Assembly (NCBI RefSeq): GCF_024169655.1
Contig: NZ_JALJWV010000001.1
Location: 1,865,001 to 1,929,000, forward strand
Origin: Pseudomonas marginalis
GTDB taxonomy: Bacteria; Pseudomonadota; Gammaproteobacteria; Pseudomonadales; Pseudomonadaceae
Length of the DNA: 64,000 bases
Direction of reading: 5' to 3'
Under the pieces are notes generated by a model. The model saw nothing but the letters and a program-made list of their open reading frames with translations. It had not been told where the DNA came from and did not search any database. Each line of letters starts with the position of its first letter. The first letter of the stretch is position 1. The translations under genes and the position numbers were made by a program. Shown here piece by piece: positions 27,481 to 35,469 of this stretch.

Positions 27481-29103
27481 CTAGAGCTCTTTCGCCATGT
27501 CACGCAGCAAAAACTTCTGGATCTTACCGGTCGAAGTCTTCGGCAGCTGTGTGAACACCACCGTGCGCGGCACCTTGAAGCCTGCCAGGTGTTCGCGACA
27601 GAAGCTGATGATGTCGGCTTCGCGGATGTTCTGGTGGTCGGCCTTGAGTGTGACGAAGGCGCACGGCGTTTCACCCCATTTTTCGTCGGGGCGGGCGACG
27701 ACGGCGGCTTCCAGGATTGCCGGGTGCCGGTACAGCACACCTTCAAGTTCGATGGTGGAGATGTTCTCGCCGCCGGAGATGATGATGTCCTTGAGCCGGT
27801 CGCGGATTTCGACATAGCCGTCGGGATGGGTCACCGCCAGGTCGCCGGTGTGGAACCAGCCGCCTTCGAACGCTTCAGCAGTTGCCGTTGGGTTCTTCAG
27901 GTAGCCCTTCATCACCGTATTGCCGCGCATGAAAATCTCACCGATGGTGTGGCCATCATGAGGGGTTGGCTCGAGGGTTTTCGGGTCGGCGACCATCACG
28001 CCTTCCAGGGTCGGGTAGCGCACGCCCTGACGCGCCTTGATCTGCGCGCGTTCGTCCAGGGGCAGTGCATCCCATTCCGAGTGCCAGGCGCACAGGGTCA
28101 CAGGGCCATACACTTCAGTCAGGCCGTAGACGTGGATCACCTTGATGCCCATTTCTTCCACGGCGCCGATGACTTTGGCGGGTGGCGCCGCGCCGGCGAC
28201 CATGGCGTTCACCGGGTGGTCGATGGTGGCCTTGGCCGAGTCGGGCATGTTCACCAGAGCGTTGAGCACAATCGGCGCACCGCACAAGTGAGTGACCTGG
28301 TGCTCGCGGATCAGGTTGAGGATTTTCTGTGGGTCGACGCGGCGCAGAAACACATGGACCCCGGCCAGGGCCGTGATGATCCAGGGGTAGCACCAGCCGT
28401 TGCAGTGGAACATCGGCAGCGTCCACAGGTACACGGGGTGGTTGCCGATCGCCCAGATCATTTGGTTGCCCAGGGAATTCAGGTAAGCCCCGCGGTGGTG
28501 GTAGACCACGCCCTTGGGGTTGCCGGTCGTGCCTGAGGTGTAGTTCAGCGAGATGGCCTGCCATTCATCTTCAGGCCACTGCCAGGCGAAGTCCGGATCG
28601 CCCTCGGCGAGAAACGCCTCGTAGTCCAGGTCGCTGACGGGCTGGCCTTCGCCGTATTCCGGGTCATCGACATCGATGACCAGGGGCGGATGGTCAAGCA
28701 TGCCGATGGCCGCATGCACCACGTCGTGGAACTCACGGTCGGCAATCAGTACCTTGGCTTCGCCGTGCGCGAGCATGAAGGCGATGGCCTCGGCATCCAG
28801 GCGCACGTTGAGGGCATTGAGTACTGCGCCAATCATCGGCACGCCAAAATGCGCTTCGAGCATGGCCGGGATGTTGGGCAGCATGACGGCCACGGTGTCG
28901 TTTTTGCCGATCCCGCGACCGGCCAGGGCCGAGGCCAGGCGCCGGCAACGGCTGTAGGTTTGCGCCCAGGTGGCGCGTATCGATCCGTGGATCACGGCAG
29001 GGTAATCGGGATAGACGCTGGCAGTGCGTTCAATGAAGCTTAAAGGCGAAAGAGCAATGTGATTAACGCTGGTCGGCTCGAGGCCTTGGTCGAAAATTGA
29101 CAT
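27481..29103 (-). CDS. Acyl-CoA synthetase (AMP-forming), short/medium-chain type
   Basis: This 540-residue ANL enzyme has NYTSGTTGNPKGVVYHH as P-loop, then YGLTEVYGP, GWFHTGDLAVTHPDGYVEIRDR, DIIISGGENISTIELE and the C-terminal catalytic Lys in KTSTGKIQKFLLR. The region WTLPMFHCNGWCYPW is typical of the DmdB/AlkK-like medium-chain and methylmercaptopropionate-CoA ligase group. It activates a free acid to the acyl-CoA in the cytoplasm. It diverges from a two-component pair at 29365 with a 260-bp shared promoter region, so regulation by that pair is plausible. It ends at a clear terminator. Confidence 0.9.
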   Translation of the reverse strand: MSIFDQGLEPTSVNHIALSPLSFIERTASVYPDYPAVIHGSIRATWAQTYSRCRRLASALAGRGIGKNDTVAVMLPNIPAMLEAHFGVPMIGAVLNALNVRLDAEAIAFMLAHGEAKVLIADREFHDVVHAAIGMLDHPPLVIDVDDPEYGEGQPVSDLDYEAFLAEGDPDFAWQWPEDEWQAISLNYTSGTTGNPKGVVYHHRGAYLNSLGNQMIWAIGNHPVYLWTLPMFHCNGWCYPWIITALAGVHVFLRRVDPQKILNLIREHQVTHLCGAPIVLNALVNMPDSAKATIDHPVNAMVAGAAPPAKVIGAVEEMGIKVIHVYGLTEVYGPVTLCAWHSEWDALPLDERAQIKARQGVRYPTLEGVMVADPKTLEPTPHDGHTIGEIFMRGNTVMKGYLKNPTATAEAFEGGWFHTGDLAVTHPDGYVEIRDRLKDIIISGGENISTIELEGVLYRHPAILEAAVVARPDEKWGETPCAFVTLKADHQNIREADIISFCREHLAGFKVPRTVVFTQLPKTSTGKIQKFLLRDMAKEL

Positions 29104-29290
29104 GGTGCGGATACCCGGTGGCTGATTATTAGCTCTATTGTTCGAGACGCTGGTAACGGCAGTTAAGCTGACGGTGCCGGCCTTGAGGCTTTATCGTTGG
29201 CACGCCGGTCCCTGCGGGAAAAGCGCAATGACTTCTCCGGCGGCTTTTATATACTGTCCGCGCGGATGTATGGAAGTACTACCTGTGTTG

Positions 29291-29308
29291 TATAGTATAT
29301 GTACTATA
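29291..29308. promoter_or_regulatory. AT-rich palindrome in divergent promoter region
   Basis: TATAGTATATGTACTATA is an 18-bp inverted repeat matching in 8 of 9 half-site positions. It sits 57 bp upstream of the sensor kinase start and 188 bp upstream of the divergent acyl-CoA synthetase start. It may be an operator for the FixJ-like regulator encoded downstream, and includes -10-like TATAGT and TACTAT elements. Confidence 0.45.
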
Positions 29309-29364
29309 TCTTGCTTAAACGCTTCCGCTGACCTCGACGTCGCCCTCCCTGTATAGGTTTCAAG

Positions 29365-30864
29365 ATGATCGGCAATTCCGTGCGCTTACCAAGCGGCTCG
29401 CCGCTGCTCGGGCATGACCCGCAGCCGAGTCTCCTGCTGGATGCCGAGGCTCGGCCGCTGGAGCTCAACGCGGCGCTGTTGGCGTTGCTTGAGCAGTTGT
29501 CCCTGGCCGATTGTGTGAGCCTGTTGCCGGTCAATTGCTTGCCGCTGGTGCAGGCGTGCCTGGGGCAGCAGCGGGCGATCGAAAACGTCGAGGCGCAGTT
29601 CGCCGAGCGCATTCTGGTGTGGACGTTTATTCCCGACCCTGGCGAAAACCGCGTGCTGGCGCGTTGCCGGGACTCCAGCGCGCAGATCGTCGCCGAGCGC
29701 GAATCCACCAAGGCCCGGCGCCTGTATCGGCTGATCATCGAAAACACCACCGACCTGATTTCCCGGCACACCCCGGATGGCGCTTTTCTCGACGCTTCTC
29801 CGGCTTCCTGGGCCTTGCTGGGCTATTGGCCGGGGGAATTGCGCGGGACTCGGGCACAGCGCCTGTTCCATCGGCAGGGCTTGGCGGGGTTGGTGCGGCG
29901 CGCGCGGGAGGGCCTGGAGCAGGACGGTTATTACACCATGACCTATCGCATCCGCCATCGCGAGGGCCATTACCTGTGGTTCGAAACCGCCTGCCGGGCG
30001 ATCCGCGAGACCTACACCGGCGCGGTGGTGGAGGTGGTCAGCGTGTCCCGCGACATCACCGCCAGGGTCCAGGCCGAGGAAACCACCCTGACCGAGCGCA
30101 AGCTGCGCGAGGCCCAGCAGCGTCATCACCAGGACGAACTGGCGCACACTGCGCGCCTGGTGACCCTGGGCGAACTGGCGTCGGGTATCGCCCATGAAAT
30201 GAATCAGCCGCTGGCGGCGGTGGTCAATTACGCCAATGCCAGCCAGCGTTATCTGGCCGCGATGGGCAGCGATTCGCCGGCGGCCGAGCGGGTGGCTCAA
30301 GGCCTGGAGCGGATCTCGGTGCATGCCAACCACGCCGCGCAAGTGATCAAGCGCTTGCGCGCGTTTCTGCGCAAGGGGCGCAGGCGCATGGAGGCGCTGA
30401 ACCCCGGCGAGGTCGCCCGCGAAGCCGTCCGCCTGTGTGCCTGGGAGGCCAGCGATTGCCAGGTGACGATCGAGGATCGCTTGCCGGATAATCTGCCGCT
30501 GATTTACGCCGACCGGGTGCTGCTGGAGCAGGTGCTGCTGAACCTGCTGCGCAATGCCATCGATGCGAATCGCGAAGCCCATCCCGGCCAGCCTTCGCTC
30601 ATCGTCATGAGTGCGCTGGCGCAGCGTGACGGGTGGGTGCAGATCGACGTGAGCGATCAGGGCCCCGGTGTCTCGCCGGCGCAGTTGGAGCAGATATTCA
30701 CGCCGTTCTATACCAGCAAGGCCAATGGCCTGGGCCTGGGCTTGTCCATGAGCCGCAGCATCATCGAAGGCTTCGGTGGCGAGTTGCAGGCCGAGCCGAT
30801 GCCGGTCGGGCTGCAAATGTGCTGCCGCCTGCCCGCACTCGCCCAGAGCGGTGCCCCACAATAA
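29365..30864 (+). CDS. PAS domain sensor histidine kinase (soluble)
   Basis: This 499-residue kinase has no transmembrane segment. A variable N-terminal region (1-110) is followed by a PAS/PAC domain (about 115-235: LYRLIIENTTDLISRHTPDG to VVSVSRDITARVQAEE). HisKA has the phospho-acceptor His in LASGIAHEMNQPLAAV, and HATPase has VLLNLLRNAIDAN, DQGPGVSP and GLGLGLSMSRSII. The HEMNQPL box is the DctB/FixL-type kinase class. It therefore senses a cytoplasmic cue, possibly an acyl compound given the divergent acyl-CoA synthetase gene. Response regulator gene follows after 16 bp. Confidence 0.9.
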   Translation: MIGNSVRLPSGSPLLGHDPQPSLLLDAEARPLELNAALLALLEQLSLADCVSLLPVNCLPLVQACLGQQRAIENVEAQFAERILVWTFIPDPGENRVLARCRDSSAQIVAERESTKARRLYRLIIENTTDLISRHTPDGAFLDASPASWALLGYWPGELRGTRAQRLFHRQGLAGLVRRAREGLEQDGYYTMTYRIRHREGHYLWFETACRAIRETYTGAVVEVVSVSRDITARVQAEETTLTERKLREAQQRHHQDELAHTARLVTLGELASGIAHEMNQPLAAVVNYANASQRYLAAMGSDSPAAERVAQGLERISVHANHAAQVIKRLRAFLRKGRRRMEALNPGEVAREAVRLCAWEASDCQVTIEDRLPDNLPLIYADRVLLEQVLLNLLRNAIDANREAHPGQPSLIVMSALAQRDGWVQIDVSDQGPGVSPAQLEQIFTPFYTSKANGLGLGLSMSRSIIEGFGGELQAEPMPVGLQMCCRLPALAQSGAPQ

Positions 30865-30880
30865 GAAGAGGAATCAAGCG

Positions 30881-31516
30881 ATGGTGAGCGTGACGGAGCA
30901 GGTGGTGTATGTGGTGGATGACGACCAGGGGATGCTCGATTCGACCGTCTGGTTGCTGGAGTCGGTGGGCCTCAAGGCGCTGCCGTTTACCAGTGGCCGC
31001 GAGTTTCTCGACGCCTGCGACAGCCGCCTCAACGCCTGCGTGCTGCTGGATGTGCGCATGCCGGGGATGGGCGGTCTGAATGTGCAGGAGCACATGCGCA
31101 GCCGCGACCTGCACCTGCCGGTGATTTTCGTCAGTGGCCACGCCGATGTGCCGATTGTGGTCCGTGCGTTCAAGGCCGGGGCGCATGACTTTATCGAAAA
31201 ACCCTACAACGAACAGTTGCTGCTCGACAGTGTCCTGCAGGCCCTGAGCAAGGCCGATCATCGCCAGAGCCTCGGTGAAGGACCGGCGCGGGTGCAGGCG
31301 CGGCTGCAGCAACTCACGCCACGCGAGCGTGATGTGCTACTCCCGCTGGTGCAGGGTTATACCAATCGGGAAATTGCCGAGCAGTTGGGCGTCAGCGTCA
31401 AGACCATCGACCTGTATCGCGCGCGGGTCATGAAACGCATGGCGGCCAGCCATTTGCCCGAGCTGGTGGGCATGGCGATTGCCGCCGGCCTGGTGGACCC
31501 CCTGCAATTGCGCTGA
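30881..31516 (+). CDS. FixJ/NarL-type LuxR family response regulator
   Basis: This 211-residue regulator has a receiver (YVVDDDQGMLDST; Asp in VLLDVRMPGMGG; Lys in FIEKPYNEQ) and a C-terminal LuxR helix-turn-helix (LTPRERDVLLPLVQGYTNREIAEQLGVSVKTIDLYRARVMKRM). The FIEKPY receiver and HEMNQPL kinase type identify a FixLJ-like pair. AAGAGGAA precedes the ATG at 30881. Likely targets include the divergent acyl-CoA synthetase gene and perhaps the nearby CoA genes; this is inference from position. Six bases separate its stop from the convergent TetR gene. Confidence 0.92.
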   Translation: MVSVTEQVVYVVDDDQGMLDSTVWLLESVGLKALPFTSGREFLDACDSRLNACVLLDVRMPGMGGLNVQEHMRSRDLHLPVIFVSGHADVPIVVRAFKAGAHDFIEKPYNEQLLLDSVLQALSKADHRQSLGEGPARVQARLQQLTPRERDVLLPLVQGYTNREIAEQLGVSVKTIDLYRARVMKRMAASHLPELVGMAIAAGLVDPLQLR

Positions 31517-31522
31517 TCGGCC

Positions 31523-32137
31523 TCAGGCCACGGCAATCTGCAGGTTCGGCCGCTCGCTGGCCCGTGTTGCCAGTACGCGCTCGATGGCGCCGGTCAGCAG
31601 GTTTTCCAGTAGCTCGGTGCGTTCTGCATCATCCAGCGTCTGCCCGGCCAGCCAGCTCGGCGCATTGTTCAGCAGTGTGGCGATGGCGTGGCCGGCGGCT
31701 TGCAGGGCGTGCGCACTCAGCCGCCGCGGTCGCCCGAGCATTTGCAGCAGGCGCTGCTCGTATTGTTCGCGCAACTGCCGGACCCGCAGTTGCTGGTCCT
31801 CCGTGAGGCAGCCGCAATCACGCTCCACCAGGCGGAAATGCCACGGCATCTCTTGATGCAAGTTCAGGTGGGCATGAATCAGCCGCTGCAGATTGTCCTG
31901 GCGTGAGCGCGGCCGTTGTTCGACGCGCCCCAGGGTGGTCAGCAGTTCTTCGTAGAACTCTTCGATCCAATCCAGCAGCAGGTGCTGTTTGCTGGGGTAG
32001 TGGTGGTACAGCGAGCCCGGGGTCAACCCCAGGCTGCTGGCCAGCTCGCGCATGCCGACTTGACCGAAGCCTTTACTGGCGAGCAACTCCAGGGCCTTGT
32101 TGCGGTGTTCGCACAGGCGCGAGCGATACTCAGCCAT
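31523..32137 (-). CDS. TetR family transcriptional regulator
   Basis: This 204-residue regulator has a TetR helix-turn-helix near the N-terminus (ALELLASKGFGQVGMRELASSLGLTPGSLYHHYPSKQHLL) and a helical ligand domain. I chose the ATG at 32137 because a longer frame to 32239 lies antisense-like within the dehydrogenase gene and the MAEYRSRLCEH start fits the family. It overlaps the end of the hydroxyacyl-CoA dehydrogenase gene by 8 bp, so both come from one transcript. It probably represses this operon in response to an acyl-CoA. Confidence 0.9.
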   Translation of the reverse strand: MAEYRSRLCEHRNKALELLASKGFGQVGMRELASSLGLTPGSLYHHYPSKQHLLLDWIEEFYEELLTTLGRVEQRPRSRQDNLQRLIHAHLNLHQEMPWHFRLVERDCGCLTEDQQLRVRQLREQYEQRLLQMLGRPRRLSAHALQAAGHAIATLLNNAPSWLAGQTLDDAERTELLENLLTGAIERVLATRASERPNLQIAVA

Positions 32138-32981
32138 AGGTATGGAAGCCGCGCCCGGTCTTGCGCCCCAGGTAACCGGCGGCGACCATTTCCTTGAGCA
32201 GCGACGCGCTGCGGTATTTGCTGTCCTGGAAGCCCTCATAGAACGCCTCGAGGATCGCCAGCAAGGTGTCCAGGCCGATCAGGTCGGCCAGGGCCAGCGG
32301 GCCGATAGGCTGGTTGCAACCCAGGCACATGCCGGCGTCGATGTCTTCGGCACTGGCCAGGCCTTCCTGGAACACCAGGATCGCTTCGTTGATCATCGGC
32401 ACCAGAATCCGGTTGACCACAAAACCTGGGCGGTTGCCGGCGGTGATCGCGGTTTTGCCCAGGTGCTGTGCCAGCTTAATGGCCTGGGCGTGGGTCTTAT
32501 CGCTGGTCTGCAGGCCACGGATCACTTCGATCAGGCCCATCACCGGCACCGGGTTGAAAAAATGCAGGCCGATAAAGCGCTCGGGGGCGTTAACGCCGGC
32601 CGCCAGTTCGGTGATGGACAGCGAAGACGTATTGGATGCGATCACGCACTGCTCATCGACGTGAGCGGCGATCTGTTGCAGCACGCGCCGTTTCAGTTCG
32701 AGGTTTTCCGTGGCCGCCTCGATGACCCATTGGGCATTTGCCAGGCTGGCGTAGTCGGTGCTGGTGCGGATCTTGTCCAGGGCCGTATGCTTCTGGGATT
32801 CGCTGAGGGTGCCCTTGCTGACTTGGCGATCGAGGTTCTTGCTCACGGTGGCCAGGGCTTTTTCCAGGGCGCCGGCGGAGATATCCAGCAAGGTCACGTT
32901 GATGCCGGCCACCGCGCAGATCTGGGCGATGCCGTTACCCATGGTGCCCGCGCCGATCACGCCGATATTTTGCAGATTCAT
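32130..32981 (-). CDS. 3-hydroxyacyl-CoA (3-hydroxybutyryl-CoA) dehydrogenase
   Basis: This 283-residue enzyme is of the HBD/PaaH type. The N-terminal Rossmann motif is GVIGAGTMGNGIAQICA, the family segment IGLHFFNPVPVMGLIEVIRG includes the catalytic His, and the substrate domain has FVVNRILVPMINEA and the C-terminal GLDTLLAILEAFYEG. It oxidises 3-hydroxybutyryl-CoA-like substrates with NAD. AAGAGAG precedes the ATG at 32981. It is co-transcribed with the TetR gene downstream and divergent from an AraC regulator gene. Confidence 0.92.
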   Translation of the reverse strand: MNLQNIGVIGAGTMGNGIAQICAVAGINVTLLDISAGALEKALATVSKNLDRQVSKGTLSESQKHTALDKIRTSTDYASLANAQWVIEAATENLELKRRVLQQIAAHVDEQCVIASNTSSLSITELAAGVNAPERFIGLHFFNPVPVMGLIEVIRGLQTSDKTHAQAIKLAQHLGKTAITAGNRPGFVVNRILVPMINEAILVFQEGLASAEDIDAGMCLGCNQPIGPLALADLIGLDTLLAILEAFYEGFQDSKYRSASLLKEMVAAGYLGRKTGRGFHTYG

Positions 32982-33142
32982 CGTCAGTCTCTCTTCAAAT
33001 GTGCGGTGCCGTTGCACGGCAGACATGCCTTGCAATACGGTCCATTGGGCGAGAGTCTAGGGCCCGACAATGGGGCGGCCTATGCCGAAACCTGTCAGTT
33101 GTATTGGCGTTTATTACCATGTGTACGCTACAGGAACTCAGA

Positions 33143-34189
33143 ATGATGCCCACGCGGGAAAAGGATTCGGTTGCCGTCTACTTCGTGCAGGTCATGATCC
33201 ATGCACTGCGCGATCAGCCCGAGCGGCTGGCTGCGGTGCTGTGCGAAGCGGGCATCGAGCCTGCGCTGTTGACCCAGCCCGAGGCCCGGGTGCCGGCCAG
33301 CGCGTTTGCGGCGTTATGGCTGATTCAAATTCGTGAGTTGAACGACGAGTTCTTCCGCCTGGATTCCCACGGCATGCCGCCGGGCAGTTTCGCCCTGATC
33401 TGCCGTGGCCTGATCCAGGAGCCGAACCTGGGCAAGGCGCTCACCCAGTGCCTGGCCAGTTTCGCCCTGTTCCTGCGCGACTTTCGCGGCCGCCTCAGCG
33501 TGCATGGCAAGCGTGCGGTACTCAGCCTGGAAGTCGGCGGCGGCGATGAGGACACACGGCGTTACGGTGAGGAAACCTTTCTGGTGCTGATGATCAGCCT
33601 GCTGTGCTGGCTGGGCGGACGCCGCGTGCCCATCGATCGCGCCGACTTTCGCCATGCGCGTGCGCCGCTCAGCGACGATCAGTTGCTGTGGGGCTACAAC
33701 CTGACGTTTGGCGCGGCCCGCACCGAAATCGAATTCGCCAGCAGCTACCTGCGTCTGGCCGTGGTGCAGGACCTGGCGTCGCTCAAGGTGTTTCTGCGCA
33801 GCGCGCCGCAATGGCTGGTGATCCGGTTTCGCAACCAGGACGGCGTGGCGACTCAGGTCTATCAACGCCTGCGTGGCAGCCACTACAGCTTGTGGCCGGC
33901 GCTGGAGGACTTGGCCGTGGACTTGCACATGAGCCCCAGCACTTTGCGCCGGCGTCTGGAGCGCGAAGGTTGCTCGTTTCAGGAGATCAAGGATGAAGTG
34001 CGCCGCAGCCTGGCGCTGGAACTGCTCTGTCAGACGCGGGCGAGCATCGGTGAAATCGCCGCGCAATGCGGTTTTCAGGAGCCCAGCGCGTTCCATCGGG
34101 CGTTCAAGAAGTGGACCGGCGAAAGCCCTGGGCGTTATCGCGAGCGGGTCCAGGGCAAAGTGTCTCGGCCTGCGCGCCTGGACGCCTGA
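33143..34189 (+). CDS. AraC family regulator (Arabinose-binding-like N-terminal domain)
   Basis: This 348-residue regulator belongs to the long AraC group with an N-terminal domain of about 230 residues like that of OruR, ArgR and related regulators. The C-terminal double helix-turn-helix reads LEDLAVDLHMSPSTLRRRLEREGCSFQEIKDEVRR and IGEIAAQCGFQEPSAFHRAFKKWTGESPGRYR. AGGA lies 7 bp before the ATG at 33143. It diverges from the hydroxyacyl-CoA dehydrogenase/TetR operon, which it may control. Its stop and that of the convergent AraC gene are one base apart. Confidence 0.9.
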   Translation: MMPTREKDSVAVYFVQVMIHALRDQPERLAAVLCEAGIEPALLTQPEARVPASAFAALWLIQIRELNDEFFRLDSHGMPPGSFALICRGLIQEPNLGKALTQCLASFALFLRDFRGRLSVHGKRAVLSLEVGGGDEDTRRYGEETFLVLMISLLCWLGGRRVPIDRADFRHARAPLSDDQLLWGYNLTFGAARTEIEFASSYLRLAVVQDLASLKVFLRSAPQWLVIRFRNQDGVATQVYQRLRGSHYSLWPALEDLAVDLHMSPSTLRRRLEREGCSFQEIKDEVRRSLALELLCQTRASIGEIAAQCGFQEPSAFHRAFKKWTGESPGRYRERVQGKVSRPARLDA

Positions 34190-34190
34190 G

Positions 34191-35210
34191 TCATTTGCGG
34201 TTGAGTGCCGCGTCGCGGTAAGTCCTGGGTAACTCGCCGGTCCATTGGCGAAAGGCCCGGGTGAACGCCGACGGGTCCGAGAAACCCAGCTGTTGCGAGG
34301 TTTGATTGATCGACATCGACGTCTGGCTCAAGTAATGAATGGCCATGTCGCGGCGTACCCCGTCCTTGAGTTTCTGAAACTTGCTGCCTTCGGCCAAGAG
34401 CTTGCGCCGCAGTGTTCTTTCCGTCAGGTGCAGCTCGCTGGCGGTGCTCTGGATGGTGGCCTTGGCGAGATCGTCGACGTTCTCCAGGTGGTCCAGCACC
34501 CGCCGTGTGTAAACCGGGTAATAGGCGGGGCGGGTGAACCAGTCCACCGGCGCTCGCTGCAGGTGATAGGCCAGGGTTTCTGCGGTTTGCACCAGCGGCG
34601 CGGTGAGAATCGCGGCGTCGAACACCAGGCAAGTCTCGGGTTGGTCGAAGTGCGCGGGGCACGGAAACATCAAGCGGTATTCCGCTGAATGGGCGGGCTC
34701 GGGATGATCGAACGTCACCCGCTTGAGCGTGATCCGCTGGCCAATCAACCAGCTTGGGAACCGATGCCAGAGCAACAGTAAAAACCCCCTCAGCAGGTAG
34801 CCGGCGTCCAGGCTCGGGTCACTCAAAGCCATTGAAAACAGGGCCTCATCACCGACGACTTTCAGCTCCAGGTGCAGGGAGTCGTTCATCACGTTGTAGA
34901 AATGGCTGAGCTTGTAATACACCGAATGCAGGTTGTGCGAGTGGATCACTTGCTTGGCCATTATCGCGAAGCAGCCCTTCGGACAGCGCTGTGAACCCGC
35001 GCCGAAAAACTCGTCATCACTCAAGCGCCAGACGGCCTGCATCAAGCGACTGAACTGGTCGGGGGTGATGCGCAGGTGCAGGTTGTCCAGGCGCTTGCGG
35101 CTGATGCCGGCTTCCTTGAGCAAGACGTCTTCGTCCAGCGCGAGGCGGCGTGCGGCCGTCATCAGGATGTGGGCGAAGTACATGGAAATGGAATAGCGCT
35201 CGATGCCCAT
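34191..35210 (-). CDS. AraC family regulator (paralogue of the adjacent one)
   Basis: This 339-residue regulator has the same plan as its convergent neighbour: a long N-terminal domain (FAHILMTAARRLALDEDVLLKEAGISRKRL at the start) and a C-terminal AraC domain (ATIQSTASELHLTERTLRRKLLAEGSKFQKLKDGVRRDMAI, QTSQQLGFSDPSAFTRAFRQWTGELPRTYR). It diverges from the acyl-CoA dehydrogenase/CoA-transferase genes at 35470 and so is the likely regulator of that operon, with the 258-bp gap as control region. The two paralogues probably arose by duplication and inversion. Confidence 0.9.
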   Translation of the reverse strand: MGIERYSISMYFAHILMTAARRLALDEDVLLKEAGISRKRLDNLHLRITPDQFSRLMQAVWRLSDDEFFGAGSQRCPKGCFAIMAKQVIHSHNLHSVYYKLSHFYNVMNDSLHLELKVVGDEALFSMALSDPSLDAGYLLRGFLLLLWHRFPSWLIGQRITLKRVTFDHPEPAHSAEYRLMFPCPAHFDQPETCLVFDAAILTAPLVQTAETLAYHLQRAPVDWFTRPAYYPVYTRRVLDHLENVDDLAKATIQSTASELHLTERTLRRKLLAEGSKFQKLKDGVRRDMAIHYLSQTSMSINQTSQQLGFSDPSAFTRAFRQWTGELPRTYRDAALNRK

Positions 35211-35469
35211 CGTTCAGCAGTCCGGCAGCAGGGGAGGCTAGTTTAGCCAAAAGTGACTGTCCGTTTATGTCTGTTTTTCGACTGATTTGGTAATTGCCAC
35301 CCAGGGCCGGATCGGAGGAAGCTGAATAGAGCTATGCACTACGGGCTCCGTCCCTGCTTGCAACCGTCCCAGGTTTTTTGGGTAATGGCCGTTTTGGTTA
35401 ATTGCCCTGCATGGGGGAGTGGGCGAGGGGTGTAGCGGCCTGTCTAACGAGTGAATGAGGAAAATAACA

